DNA of 38,872 bases from Pseudomonadota bacterium (GCA_021798575.1 JAJZGI010000016.1:1-38872), one strand, 5' to 3'; positions 17,832 through 30,600 are shown, counted from the first letter of the stretch. Translations and numbers: made by a program. The notes: generated from the sequence alone by a model not told the origin.

Positions 17832-18494
17832 CTATCCGCCGCGGGGACCAAACAGGGCGCTGCCCAGGCGGATATGCGTGGCCCCGGCTCTGATCGCGGC
17901 CTCGAAATCCGCCGACATGCCCATGGAGCGAACCGGCAGGCCGTGCGTATCCGCCAGGGCTGCGAGATGCTGGAAAAACGGCGTGGGATCGAGCCCCTCT
18001 GGCGGGATGCACATGAGTCCATGCAGGGTTGGGCCAAATTGCTGGCGCATGGCGCGGATGAAGCTGTCAGCCTGCGCGCGGGGCACGCCGGCCTTTTGCG
18101 GCTCGTCCCCGATATTGACCTGCACGAGCAGGGCGGGCTGGTGGCCGGTGGTGTCGGCGGCGCGGGCCAGGGCATCGGCCAATTTAGGGCGGTCCAGCGA
18201 CTCAATACAGCTGGCCAGACGCACCGCCTGCGCCGCCTTGTTGGTTTGCAGGGCGCCGATGAGGTGCAAGCTGGCCCCCACGCATGGGAATTTCTCAGCC
18301 GCCTCCTGCACCCGGTTCTCGCCAAAAACGCTCAGCCCCGCGCCCCGAGCCGCCAGCACGGCGGCCTGGGGCTGGGTTTTGCTCACCGCGACGAGGGTGA
18401 TCTCATCCGCATGCCGCCCGGCGGCGACGGCGGCGATGGCGATGCGGGCGCGCAGGCTGGCAAGGTTGCGGGCGATGGTCGTAGCATCTGGCAT
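17832..18494 (-). CDS. YggS/PROSC-family pyridoxal-phosphate homeostasis protein
   Basis: The 220-residue single-domain TIM-barrel PLP-binding protein balances vitamin B6 pools. The PLP-lysine motif is LVAVSKTQP near residue 38. FGENRVQEAAEKF, LHLIGALQTNKAAQAV, VNIGDEPQKAGV, LMCIPPEG, MGMSADFEAAIRAGATHIRLGSALFG follow in the family order. The start is the ATG at 18494, matching the usual N-terminus; the frame is open much further upstream but without homology. Its start codon shares bases with that of the divergent thiE-like gene. Confidence 0.94.
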   Translation of the reverse strand: MPDATTIARNLASLRARIAIAAVAAGRHADEITLVAVSKTQPQAAVLAARGAGLSVFGENRVQEAAEKFPCVGASLHLIGALQTNKAAQAVRLASCIESLDRPKLADALARAADTTGHQPALLVQVNIGDEPQKAGVPRAQADSFIRAMRQQFGPTLHGLMCIPPEGLDPTPFFQHLAALADTHGLPVRSMGMSADFEAAIRAGATHIRLGSALFGPRGG

Positions 18495-19088
18495 GGACCA
18501 GGGGTTAATCCGTTGGGCGCGGACGGTAAAGCGCGCGCCGGGGCAGTCGCCTCCGCTATGGCTGTTCAGCGATGCCGGGAGGATGGCGGATTTATGTGCG
18601 CAGGTTTCGGCGCTGCCCGCCGGGCTGTGCGGCGTGGTGTACCGGCACGACAGCGCGCCGGAGCGGGCGCAGCTGGGCCGCGCGCTGGCCAGGCTCTGCC
18701 GGGCGCGACGCATCCGCTTGGTGGTGGCGGGCGATGCAAGGCTGGCCGCGCGCCTGGGTGCGGGGGTGCACCTGCGCGGCGGCCGCTGGCCGGGCTCGGT
18801 GCGATGCGCTCGGGGGTTTTGCACGGCCTCGGCGCATAGCCAGCCGGAGCTGGCGCGCGCGCGGCGCATGGGTGCCCGGGTGATCTTCCTCTCGCCGGTG
18901 TTTGCCACGCGCAGCCACCCGGGCGCGCCCGGGCTCGGCGCCTATGGCTTCAGGCGGCTGGCGCGCGCCGCACCCGGCCATGTGGCCTGCGCACTGGGCG
19001 GCGTGAATGGCGCCAATGTGCGCCGCCTGGGCAAAGCGTGTCGCGGGGTAGGCGCGATCGAGGCGCTGCTTGAAACACGCGGGCCGAC

Positions 19089-19101
<13 letters not shown>
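18493..19101 (+). CDS. thiamine phosphate synthase / TenI-like protein (divergent)
   Basis: The 202-residue protein has the ThiE/TenI TIM-barrel pattern. LWLFSDAGRM stands at the first strand, then RLVVAGDARLAARLGAGVHLRGG, TASAHSQPELARARRMGA, VIFLSPVFATRSHPGAPGLG and VACALGGVNGANVRRL. ThiE joins hydroxymethylpyrimidine pyrophosphate and thiazole phosphate. Here the GQED-type metal motif after GVHL is replaced by RGGRWPG, and the phosphate-binding TxTK is replaced by ATRSHPG as in TenI-type proteins, so activity is doubtful. The start is ATG 18493, or ATG 18475 with AAGG 9 bases upstream. The 3' end overlaps gltB antisense by 13 bases. No other thiamine genes or THI-box are nearby. Confidence 0.75.
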
Positions 19102-23621
<4,520 letters not shown>

Positions 23622-23626
23622 GGTTG

Positions 23627-25060
23627 TCACTCCGCGGCCTGGGCCATGGCATTGGCCTGGATGAATTGATGGATCGCGGCGGCGGCGTCCCGCCCGTCGC
23701 GGATCGCCCAGACCACGAGCGAGGCGCCGCGCACGATATCCCCCGCCGCGAACACGCCGGGCAGGCTGGTCTGGAAGGTTTTTGGGTCGGTCTTCAACGT
23801 GCCCCAGCCAGTCAGCCGCAGGCTCGGCTCGTTAAAGGCAACTGGAATATCCTCCGGGTCGAACCCCAGCGCCTTGATCACGAGGTCGGCGCCGATCGTG
23901 AAGCTGGAGCCCTCGATTGGGTCCACCGACTGCCTGCCGGAGGCATCGGGCAGGCCGAGATGCATGCGCGTCGCCCACACGCCGGTGACCTTCGCATCAC
24001 CCAAAAACGCCTCCGGTGCGGCGAGCCAGTTGAACACCACGCCCTCATCCTCGGCGTTGCTCACCTCGCGCAGGGAGCCCGGCATGTTCTGGCGGTCCCG
24101 CCGGTACAGGCAGGTGACGGACTTGGCACCCTGGCGTACGGCGGTGCGCACGCAGTCCATCGCCGTGTCCCCGCCGCCGATGACGACCACGCGCTTGCCG
24201 GCGGCATTGAGCAGGCCGGAATCAAAATCCGGCACGGCATCCCCCAGGCCTTTGCGGTTGGAGGTGATGAGGTAATCCAGCGCCGGGACGATACCGGCAA
24301 GGCCCGCGCCCGGCCCCGCGATCTCTCTCGGCTTGTACACGCCGGTTGCGACCAGCACGGCGTCATGCGCGGCGCAAAGGCTGGAGAATTTCAGCGCGCC
24401 GCCGATCTGCGTGTTGAGGATGAATTTGACGCCGCCGTCCGCCAGCCATTTCCAGCGACGCAACACGATCTCTTTCTCCAGCTTGAAGCCGGGAATGCCA
24501 TAGATCAGCAGGCCACCAACCCGGTCGTGCCGGTCGTACACGCTGACTTGATAGCCTTGCGAGCGCAACGCCTCCGCCGCTGCCAGCCCGGCCGGGCCGG
24601 CGCCGATGATCCCGACGCTCTGCGCGCGCTCCTGCAAGGGGGCGATGGGCTTGACCCAGCCCTGCTCGAAGGCGGTGTCGGTGATATGGCGCTCCACCGC
24701 GCCGATGGTGACGGATTCAAAGCCCTTCTCGATGACGCAATTACCCTCGCACAGCCGGTCCTGCGGGCAGATGCGGCCACATATCTCGGGGAAGGTGTTG
24801 GTGGCGGAGGATAATTCATAGGCTTCCTCCAGCCGCCCCTCGGCGGTTAGCTTCAGCCAGTCGGGGATGTTGTTGGAGAGCGGGCAATGGATGGAGCAGA
24901 ACGGGATGCCGCACTGGCTGCACCGGCTGGCCTGCGCCGTGGCAGACTGCATATCGAAACGCCGGTAGATCTCGTCGAAATCGGCCTGCCGGTCGGACAC
25001 CTCGCGCTTTTGCGGGGGTCGCTGGGGCAGATGGGTAAATTGCAGCATCCGTTCGGCCAT
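23627..25060 (-). CDS. gltD: glutamate synthase small subunit
   Basis: The 477-residue flavoprotein feeds electrons from NADPH to GltB. N-terminal cysteine groups CSQCGIPFCSIHCP and CGRICPQDRLCEGNC supply the 4Fe-4S clusters. GIIGAGPAGLAAAEAL binds FAD, and VVVIGGGDTAMDC binds NADPH. The C-terminal PGVFAAGDIVRGASLVVWAI closes the FAD fold. The ATG at 25060 is preceded by GGAG at 8 bases. Its stop borders gltB, giving one operon of gltD then gltB under the promoter region 25061-25218. Confidence 0.97.
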   Translation of the reverse strand: MAERMLQFTHLPQRPPQKREVSDRQADFDEIYRRFDMQSATAQASRCSQCGIPFCSIHCPLSNNIPDWLKLTAEGRLEEAYELSSATNTFPEICGRICPQDRLCEGNCVIEKGFESVTIGAVERHITDTAFEQGWVKPIAPLQERAQSVGIIGAGPAGLAAAEALRSQGYQVSVYDRHDRVGGLLIYGIPGFKLEKEIVLRRWKWLADGGVKFILNTQIGGALKFSSLCAAHDAVLVATGVYKPREIAGPGAGLAGIVPALDYLITSNRKGLGDAVPDFDSGLLNAAGKRVVVIGGGDTAMDCVRTAVRQGAKSVTCLYRRDRQNMPGSLREVSNAEDEGVVFNWLAAPEAFLGDAKVTGVWATRMHLGLPDASGRQSVDPIEGSSFTIGADLVIKALGFDPEDIPVAFNEPSLRLTGWGTLKTDPKTFQTSLPGVFAAGDIVRGASLVVWAIRDGRDAAAAIHQFIQANAMAQAAE

Positions 25061-25174
25061 ATTTCACGCTCCAGCAGGAGACAAAACAGAATGCACCGGC
25101 GGCGTAGCCCCGCACAGTGCATCAAAAGCTTTGTTAACGGATTTTTTGCCGGAGTGCCAGCGTTTTTTCATTAT

Positions 25175-25187
25175 GTAACAGAGTTAC
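25175..25187. promoter_or_regulatory. GTAAC-N3-GTTAC dyad, candidate operator upstream of gltD
   Basis: GTAACAGAGTTAC is a perfect 5+5 inverted repeat with a 3-base centre. It lies just downstream of the candidate -10 at 25191-25196, at the expected transcription start on the minus strand, and about 115 bases before the gltD ATG. A repressor or activator site is inference. Confidence 0.4.
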
Positions 25188-25190
25188 TGT

Positions 25191-25218
25191 CATATAAAAT
25201 CAAATACCATGCGATCAA
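25191..25218 (-). promoter_or_regulatory. candidate promoter of gltDB
   Basis: On the minus strand TTGATC (25218-25213) and TATATG (25196-25191) are 16 bases apart; each matches 4 of 6 consensus bases. The region 25061-25272 is much more AT-rich than the flanking genes. The implied leader is about 120 bases. Confidence 0.4.
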
Positions 25219-25272
25219 CAGGTTTTCCGAGCATAAAATGATTTTTTGACCAAAAAATTTTAGTAAAATAAG

Positions 25273-26235
25273 TCAGGATAAATGACTTTTTTGCGGCAAC
25301 GCCCGCAGCCTGCCCGCCGGGCGGTAGCGGGCAAGATAGGAGGGCAGGATGAGCCCCATGCGCGTGGCGGTGACGCCGAGCGCCGCCAAACCCATGGCAG
25401 TATCAGCTACGACATTATCGCATTGCAACAAATTTATTTGATCGCGGGTGAGTAATTTACCCGGCAGCCGCTCCAAGAAAAAGGCCTGGAGCCGAGACAG
25501 GCCCAGCGGCATATCCACAACCTTGGCTTGGCGCTCGATTATTTGCAGCATATCTTCCAGAAGCTGTTGGAATGTCTTTACCTCCGGGCCGCCCAGCTCA
25601 TAGGTTTTGCTCGCCGCGCTCCCCGCCCGCGCCGCCAGCACCGCAGCCGCGACATCAGCTACGTAAACGGGCTGGAATTTGCTGCCACCGCCGGTGATGG
25701 GCAGCACCGGCGAGCGCACCGCCATCGCAGCGAAACGGTTGAAAAACCGGTCGTCGGCACCGAAGATGATGGAGGGGCGCAGCACCACCGCACCGGGGAA
25801 GGCGGCGCGTACCGCGGCTTCGCCCTCGGCCTTGCTGCGGCCATAGAGGCTAGGGCTGCCGACATCCGCACCGATGGCGGAGACATGGATGAGCTGACGT
25901 GCAACCGAGCTGGCGGCCAGCCGGGCGATGCGCCCCGCCCCCTGCGCATGGACGCGCATGAAGTCGCCTTTTCGGCGCTCCACCAGAATGCCGGTGAGAT
26001 TGACCACCAACTCCGCTCCCTGTGTGGCGCGCGCGACCAGCGCCTCGTCATCCAGCGGCGCGTAAAGCGGCACGATCTGCCCGACGCGGCCCATCGGGCG
26101 CAGGAACTTCGCGCCTTCAACATCGCGCACGGCCACGCGCACGACATAATTCTGCGCCGCCAGATGCTGCACCACATGCCGACCCACCAAGCCCGAACCA
26201 CCAAAAACCGTGGCCAATCTAACCGCTCCCGCCAT
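25273..26235 (-). CDS. NDUFA9-like NAD(P)-binding SDR (complex I accessory subunit family)
   Basis: The 320-residue atypical short-chain dehydrogenase begins with a Rossmann motif VFGGSGLVGRHVVQHLAA. Further features are VVNLTGILVERRKGDF, LIHVSAIGADVGSPSLYGRSKAEGE, VLRPSIIFGADDRFFNRF and ITGGGSKFQPVYVADVA. This is the family of the alphaproteobacterial homologues of mitochondrial NDUFA9, a complex I assembly or quinone-site subunit. The YxxxK pair is present as YGRSK. It stands alone here without nuo genes. It precedes gltD on the same strand, but 212 AT-rich bases lie between them. Confidence 0.85.
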   Translation of the reverse strand: MAGAVRLATVFGGSGLVGRHVVQHLAAQNYVVRVAVRDVEGAKFLRPMGRVGQIVPLYAPLDDEALVARATQGAELVVNLTGILVERRKGDFMRVHAQGAGRIARLAASSVARQLIHVSAIGADVGSPSLYGRSKAEGEAAVRAAFPGAVVLRPSIIFGADDRFFNRFAAMAVRSPVLPITGGGSKFQPVYVADVAAAVLAARAGSAASKTYELGGPEVKTFQQLLEDMLQIIERQAKVVDMPLGLSRLQAFFLERLPGKLLTRDQINLLQCDNVVADTAMGLAALGVTATRMGLILPSYLARYRPAGRLRALPQKSHLS

Positions 26236-26299
26236 GAAACCCCCTGTTCGCTCGCCATTTGAATGTAGGCGGGGCGGCCCGCACCCTCAAGTCGGGCGG

Positions 26300-26328
26300 T
26301 TGACGCTATGGGTGCGGACGGGTAAAGC
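26300..26328 (+). promoter_or_regulatory. candidate promoter of tRNA-Leu
   Basis: TTGACG (26300-26305) and TAAAGC (26323-26328) are 17 bases apart, ending 38 bases before the tRNA. The -35 is a 5 of 6 match; the -10 is weaker. Confidence 0.5.
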
Positions 26329-26366
26329 CCCGGTCTCTGGACGAGTTTCTGCCTCGCCCATAGGTT

Positions 26367-26452
26367 GCCCAGGTGGCGAAATGGTAGACGCACTAGCTTC
26401 AGGTGCTAGCGATCGCAAGGTCATGGAAGTTCGAGTCTTCTCCTGGGCACCA
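26367..26452 (+). tRNA. tRNA-Leu (anticodon CAG)
   Basis: The 86-base class II tRNA has an encoded CCA. The acceptor stem is GCCCAGG/CCTGGGC. The anticodon stem CTAGC/GCTAG encloses loop TTCAGGT with anticodon CAG, reading CUG. A long variable arm (GATCGCAAGGTC) is typical of leucine tRNAs. The T-arm carries TTCGAGT. It lies 59 bases before rnd, whose product processes tRNA 3' ends in other bacteria. Confidence 0.98.
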
Positions 26453-26511
26453 ATCCTCCTCTCATTGGCTCGCCGCCGGATTGCCCCGGTCCGCGCGCCC
26501 GCAAGGTTCCC

Positions 26512-27126
26512 ATGAGCAAACTCCACCTGCATCAACACGACCTGCCGGATGGCCTGGACCTTGGGCGAATGGTCGCAATCGACACCGAGACGATGGGGCT
26601 GGACCCAAGGCGCGACCGGCTGTGCCTCGTCCAGCTCTCCGCCGGGGATGACACCGCGCATCTGGTGCAGATCCTGCCCGGCGCTCTGGACTGTCCCAAT
26701 TTGAAGGCCCTGCTCACCGATGCCGCGGTGACGAAGCTCTTTCATTTCGCGCGGTTCGACATCGCGGCGCTCTTCCATGCGTTGGGCGTGCTCACCACGC
26801 CGGTGATCTGCACCAAGATTGCCAGCAGACTGGTGCGCACCTACACCGACCGCCACGGCTTGAAGGACCTATGCCGGGACCTGGCAGGCGTCGAGATCTC
26901 CAAGCAACAGCAGACCAGCGATTGGGGCGCGATGGAGCTCTCGCCCGAGCAGCTGAACTACGCGGCGTCGGACGTGCTGTACCTGCATGTGATCTGGCAG
27001 AAGCTGGAAGCGCTGCTGCGCCGTGAGGGACGCTATGAGATCGCCGAGGCGGCGTATGGGTTTTTACCGACGTTGGCGAAGCTGGATCTGCTCGGCTATG
27101 GCGAGCCGGATTTGTTTCATCATTAG
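26512..27126 (+). CDS. rnd: ribonuclease D-type 3'-5' exonuclease, short form
   Basis: The 204-residue DEDDy-type nuclease has all catalytic residues: D24 and E26 in VAIDTETMGL, D83 in HFARFDIAAL, and Y150 and D154 in LNYAASDVLYL. It has no C-terminal HRDC domains, unlike the roughly 375-residue E. coli RNase D, as is usual for the short alphaproteobacterial form. AAGG lies five bases before the ATG. It may be cotranscribed with tRNA-Leu upstream. Its natural RNA substrates are unknown to me. Confidence 0.92.
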   Translation: MSKLHLHQHDLPDGLDLGRMVAIDTETMGLDPRRDRLCLVQLSAGDDTAHLVQILPGALDCPNLKALLTDAAVTKLFHFARFDIAALFHALGVLTTPVICTKIASRLVRTYTDRHGLKDLCRDLAGVEISKQQQTSDWGAMELSPEQLNYAASDVLYLHVIWQKLEALLRREGRYEIAEAAYGFLPTLAKLDLLGYGEPDLFHH

Positions 27127-27326
27127 AATGTGTGGGGCGATTCAGACTTCGCGGCGATGCCGCTGCGTCATCGGGAGCACGCTGCAAAATGGCCCGATTC
27201 AGGTGCTTCAGCGCGTTTGTTACACTGGGTTGCGAATGTATGAGTTGACCGGAGCGGTGGCGCTGGCCATACCAGCCCCATGAATATCGCCGAACATTGG
27301 CAAACTCGCCGGGCCGCGCGCCGGTG
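27127..27326. other. 200-base gap between rnd and kdsD
   Basis: There is no convincing gene. A 51-codon frame (27128-27283) has no Shine-Dalgarno sequence or recognised motif. A small hairpin GCGGC-GAT-GCCGC lies near 27150. The 8-mer CGATTCAG occurs twice, near 27139 and 27204. A poor promoter-like pair is TTGACC (27244-27249) with CATACC 17 bases on. Transcription of the lpt operon probably begins in this gap. Confidence 0.3.
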
Positions 27327-28304
27327 ATGGCCGACCTCCAGGTGAATCCCGATCTGAGCATCGCCCGCGACGTGCTGGCGACCGAGGCGGCAGCGCTGAG
27401 CGCGCTGGGGGAGAGCCTTGGTGCGGCGTTCCTGGCCGCCGTTGAGCAACTGGCCGGTATCTCCGGCCGGGTGGTGGTCACCGGCATGGGAAAATCCGGT
27501 CATGTCGCGCGCAAAATTGCCGCCACCCTCGCCTCCACCGGCACGCCCGCGCTATTCGTGCATCCGGCTGAGGCCAGCCACGGCGACCTTGGCATGATCA
27601 TCGCGGGCGATGGGATCATCGCGCTGTCCAACTCGGGTGAGGCCATGGAATTAGCCGCCATCGTGGCCCATGCGAGCCGTATCGGTCTGCCGCTGATCGC
27701 GATCACCGCCGCCGCGCAGAGCACGCTGAGCCTGGCCGCCAGCGTGGCGCTGATTCTGCCGCCAGCGCCGGAGGCCGGGCCGATCGGGCTCGCCCCCACC
27801 ACCAGCACCACCATGCAGATGGCCCTGGGCGACGCGCTGGCGCTGGTATTGCTGGCGCGACGCGGATTCTCGGCGCACGACTTCCGCGACATCCACCCCG
27901 GCGGCAAACTCGGCGCACGCCTCAAGCGCGTGCGCGACCTGATGCACCGGGGCGATGAACTGCCGCTGGTGCAGCCCGGCACCACCATGGACCAGGCGCT
28001 GATCACCATGACCGCCAAACGCTTTGGCGCGCTGGGGGTGGTGGACGGGGGCCGCAGACTGCTGGGCGTGGTGACCGACGGCGACCTGCGCCGCGCCATG
28101 GGGCCGGACCTGCTCAGCCGCCCGGTCGAGAGCATCATGAACCCGCACCCCCGCACGATCGCGCCCGAGGCGTTGGCCGAGGAGGCGCTGCGCGAGATGA
28201 ATAGCCAGTCCCGCCCCGTTACTGCCTTATTTGTGGTGGATACTACGGGGATGGCGCAGGGCATCTTGCATATCCACGATCTGTTGCGCGCGGGGCTGGC
28301 ATGA
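27327..28304 (+). CDS. kdsD: arabinose-5-phosphate isomerase (KpsF/GutQ family)
   Basis: The protein is about 325 residues. It converts ribulose-5-phosphate to arabinose-5-phosphate, the first step to Kdo for LPS. The N-terminal SIS domain carries VVVTGMGKSGHVARKIAATL, HPAEASHGDLGMI, ALSNSGEAMEL and PTTSTTMQMALGDAL. Two CBS domains follow (RDLMHRGDELPLV, LLGVVTDGDLRRAM, VESIMNPHPRTI). I chose ATG 27327. In-frame GTG 27324 and TTG 27297 are alternatives. The stop overlaps lptC by 4 bases, the classic kdsD-lptC-lptA-lptB order. Confidence 0.94.
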   Translation: MADLQVNPDLSIARDVLATEAAALSALGESLGAAFLAAVEQLAGISGRVVVTGMGKSGHVARKIAATLASTGTPALFVHPAEASHGDLGMIIAGDGIIALSNSGEAMELAAIVAHASRIGLPLIAITAAAQSTLSLAASVALILPPAPEAGPIGLAPTTSTTMQMALGDALALVLLARRGFSAHDFRDIHPGGKLGARLKRVRDLMHRGDELPLVQPGTTMDQALITMTAKRFGALGVVDGGRRLLGVVTDGDLRRAMGPDLLSRPVESIMNPHPRTIAPEALAEEALREMNSQSRPVTALFVVDTTGMAQGILHIHDLLRAGLA

Positions 28305-28954
28305 GCCCGGCGGCGCGCGAGCGCATGCTGGACGGGCTGCGCCGCCGCAACCCCGAGACCCTGGCCGCCGTAGCGCGGCGCAGCCTGAAGGTCTCGATCC
28401 TGAAAAAATTCCTCCCCGTGGTGGCGGCTTTGCTGCTGGTGGCGCTCGCGCTCGCACCCTCCTGGCGGGCCGGTCCGGATGCCAACCGGGTAACCTACCA
28501 TGTGCAGAATGTCGCGGGTGGAGCCGCGGCCTCGCGGATGCAGGGGGCCGAGTATCATGGCATGGACCAGCACGGGCAGCCCTATACCCTCACCGCCGAC
28601 AGCGCCGACCAGAGGGGCGCCGATGCGGTGGCGCTAACCGCGCCACAGGGCGATATCACCTTGAAGAACGGCGGCTGGCTGATGCTGAAATCCGCCACCG
28701 GAATGTTCCATCAGCAATCCCAGGTGCTGCGGCTAACCGGCGATGTGACGCTCTACCGCAACGACGGCACGATCCTCACCGTCGCCCAGATGCATATCAA
28801 CCTCCATGCGGGCAGCGCGGTGAGCCACGCGCCGGTGCAGGTGCAGGGACCGTTCGGGACGCTGAACGCGGCCAACGGCTTCGTGCTGAGCAACCGCGGC
28901 GCGGATATCCTGTTCAAGGGCCCGGCCAGCATGAGCCTGACGCAGGCGCAATGA
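28301..28954 (+). CDS. lptC: LPS export ABC transporter periplasmic protein LptC
   Basis: The 217-residue bitopic protein passes LPS from LptBFG to LptA. A transmembrane helix at about residues 36-53 (KFLPVVAALLLVALALAP) follows a basic N-terminus (RRRNPETLAAVARRSLK). The periplasmic jellyroll contains GAEYHGMDQHGQPYTLTAD, MLKSATGMFHQQSQVLRL and GDVTLYRNDGTILT. It overlaps kdsD and lptA by 4 bases each. Confidence 0.92.
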   Translation: MSPAARERMLDGLRRRNPETLAAVARRSLKVSILKKFLPVVAALLLVALALAPSWRAGPDANRVTYHVQNVAGGAAASRMQGAEYHGMDQHGQPYTLTADSADQRGADAVALTAPQGDITLKNGGWLMLKSATGMFHQQSQVLRLTGDVTLYRNDGTILTVAQMHINLHAGSAVSHAPVQVQGPFGTLNAANGFVLSNRGADILFKGPASMSLTQAQ

Positions 28955-29826
28955 GACTATTCCCTTTTTTCGGCGCGCTCGTGTTTGGGGCCGCGCTCTC
29001 CAACCCAGCGCTGGCGCAGAGCCTGAACTTCGGGGCAAGCCCGAACGGTGCGCCGGTGCCGATCAATATCACCGCCAGCCAGGGCATAGAGTGGCAGCAG
29101 GCCGGGCAGGTCGTCATCGCCACCGGCCACGCCCAGGCGGTGCGCGGTGCGGTCACGGTGGATGCCGACCAGTTGATCGCCCATTACCGCAAAAAACCCG
29201 GCAGCGCCGCGCCCGCCGGCGGCGGTGCGGATGCGCTGAACCAGGGCAATGACGAGCTCTATGAACTCGATGCCATCGGCCATGTGCACATATTTACCGC
29301 GACCGATAATGCCTACGGCGACCATGCGGTCTACAGCATGGACAGCGCGGTGCTGGTGCTCACCGGCCGGCACTTGAAGCTCACCACGCCCACGGATGTC
29401 ATTACCGCAAAGGATGCTATCGAATATTACTCCGCCAAGCGCGAGGCCGTGGCGCGCGGCGATGCGCTGATCGTGGCCCGGGATGGCCGCTCGATCGCCG
29501 CCGATACGCTGATCGGGTATCTGGCACCATCCGCCGCCACAAGCGGCACCAACACTGGGCTCAGCCAGGCGGGGCGGTTGCGCAAAGTGGATGCCATCGG
29601 CCATGTCGTCATCCACACCAGCACGGACACGGCCACGGGGACACGCGGCGTGTATCTGCCGGAGACCGGCATGGCGCGGCTGGGCGGAGATGTTCATATA
29701 CTGCGAGGGCCGAACGAGCTGACCGGCAGCGACGCGCTGTTTAATTTGAAAACCGGTGTCGCTACATTGCTCGCCGCGCCGGGCGGCCAGGTGGCGGGCA
29801 CTGTTTTGCCGGGCAGCGGCCCATGA
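28951..29826 (+). CDS. lptA: LPS transport periplasmic protein LptA
   Basis: The 291-residue protein carries a Sec signal peptide (MRLFPFFGALVFGAALSNPALAQ) and OstA-type beta-jellyroll repeats. Examples are VVIATGHAQAVRGAVTVDAD, LYELDAIGHVHIFTATDNAYG and ALFNLKTGVATLLA. It forms the periplasmic bridge for LPS. It is longer than E. coli LptA (185 residues), mainly by a middle insert and a Gly/Ala-rich loop (SAAPAGGGADALNQG). The start ATG 28951 overlaps the lptC stop. An open frame extends upstream to 28231 but is only lptC/kdsD antisense-phase noise. Confidence 0.92.
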   Translation: MRLFPFFGALVFGAALSNPALAQSLNFGASPNGAPVPINITASQGIEWQQAGQVVIATGHAQAVRGAVTVDADQLIAHYRKKPGSAAPAGGGADALNQGNDELYELDAIGHVHIFTATDNAYGDHAVYSMDSAVLVLTGRHLKLTTPTDVITAKDAIEYYSAKREAVARGDALIVARDGRSIAADTLIGYLAPSAATSGTNTGLSQAGRLRKVDAIGHVVIHTSTDTATGTRGVYLPETGMARLGGDVHILRGPNELTGSDALFNLKTGVATLLAAPGGQVAGTVLPGSGP

Positions 29827-30572
29827 ATGAATTCCGGGTGATCGAGAGCCGGGGCGAATTGGTCGCCCGGGGGCTCGGCAAACAGTTCAAAAAGCGCCCG
29901 GTCGTGCGCAATGTCTCGCTCTCGGTGAAGCGGGGCGAGGCGGTCGGTTTGCTCGGCCCCAATGGCGCCGGCAAGACCACGACCTTTTATATGATCGTCG
30001 GGCTGATCGCGCCCGATAGTGGCGCCATCTCGCTCGATGGCGTGGAGATCTCGAACCTGCCGATGTATCGCCGCGCCAGGCTCGGCATCGGCTACCTGCC
30101 GCAGGAAGCGAGCGTATTCCGCGGCCTGACTGTGGAGCAGAATATAATGGCGGCGCTGGACGTGGTGGAACCCGACCGGGACCGCCGGGAGGCGATGCTG
30201 AGCGCCCTGCTGGCGGAGTTCGGCATCTCGCATCTGCGGCGCACTCCAGCACTCGCACTCTCAGGCGGGGAGCGCAGGCGCGTGGAGATCGCCCGCGCCC
30301 TCGCGACCGCGCCGAACTACATTCTGCTGGATGAGCCGCTGGCGGGTATCGACCCGATCGCGGTGGGGGAGATCCGCGACCTCGTCTCGCACCTAAAGCA
30401 TCGCGGGCTGGGCGTGCTGATCACCGACCATAATGTACGCGAGACGCTGGAGATCATCGACCGGGCGTATATCATGTATGACGGGCAGGTGTTGATGGAG
30501 GGACCGCCCGCCGAGGTGGTGGCGCACCAGGACGTGCGGCGGGTGTATCTGGGCGAAAAATTTAGCCTGTAG
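29823..30572 (+). CDS. lptB: LPS export ABC transporter ATP-binding protein LptB
   Basis: The 249-residue ABC ATPase powers LPS extraction from the inner membrane with LptF and LptG. Walker A is GLLGPNGAGKTTTFYMIVGL, the Q-loop LPQEASVFRGLT, the signature LSGGERRRVEIARAL, Walker B YILLDEPLAGIDP and the H-loop LITDHNVRETL. The C-terminal GPPAEVVAHQDVRRVYLG is family-typical. The start overlaps lptA by 4 bases. rpoN, the usual next gene in proteobacteria, is absent; prfB converges after 28 bases. Confidence 0.97.
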   Translation: MNEFRVIESRGELVARGLGKQFKKRPVVRNVSLSVKRGEAVGLLGPNGAGKTTTFYMIVGLIAPDSGAISLDGVEISNLPMYRRARLGIGYLPQEASVFRGLTVEQNIMAALDVVEPDRDRREAMLSALLAEFGISHLRRTPALALSGGERRRVEIARALATAPNYILLDEPLAGIDPIAVGEIRDLVSHLKHRGLGVLITDHNVRETLEIIDRAYIMYDGQVLMEGPPAEVVAHQDVRRVYLGEKFSL

Positions 30573-30600
30573 AGGCGTGGGATTACCCCAACTTGCCCTA

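Noticed and set aside
17803-18492. Plus-strand extension of the thiE-like frame back to 17803
   Set aside because: The extra 230 codons are antisense to yggS and show no homology. ThiE-like similarity starts only after 18493.
18300-18493. THI-box riboswitch before the thiE-like gene
   Set aside because: The upstream sequence is yggS coding DNA, and no TPP-aptamer consensus segments were found.
25141-25165. Sigma-54-like site TGGCAC...GGCA upstream of gltD
   Set aside because: The GG and GC elements are separated by 7 rather than 10 bases, so the spacing does not fit a -24/-12 promoter.
27128-27283. 51-codon frame between rnd and kdsD
   Set aside because: No Shine-Dalgarno sequence, no recognised motif, and Cys/Arg-rich composition. 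Kept only as part of the described gap.
28231-28950. Upstream extension of the lptA frame to 28231
   Set aside because: It overlaps lptC in another frame. The true N-terminus is the signal peptide at 28951.
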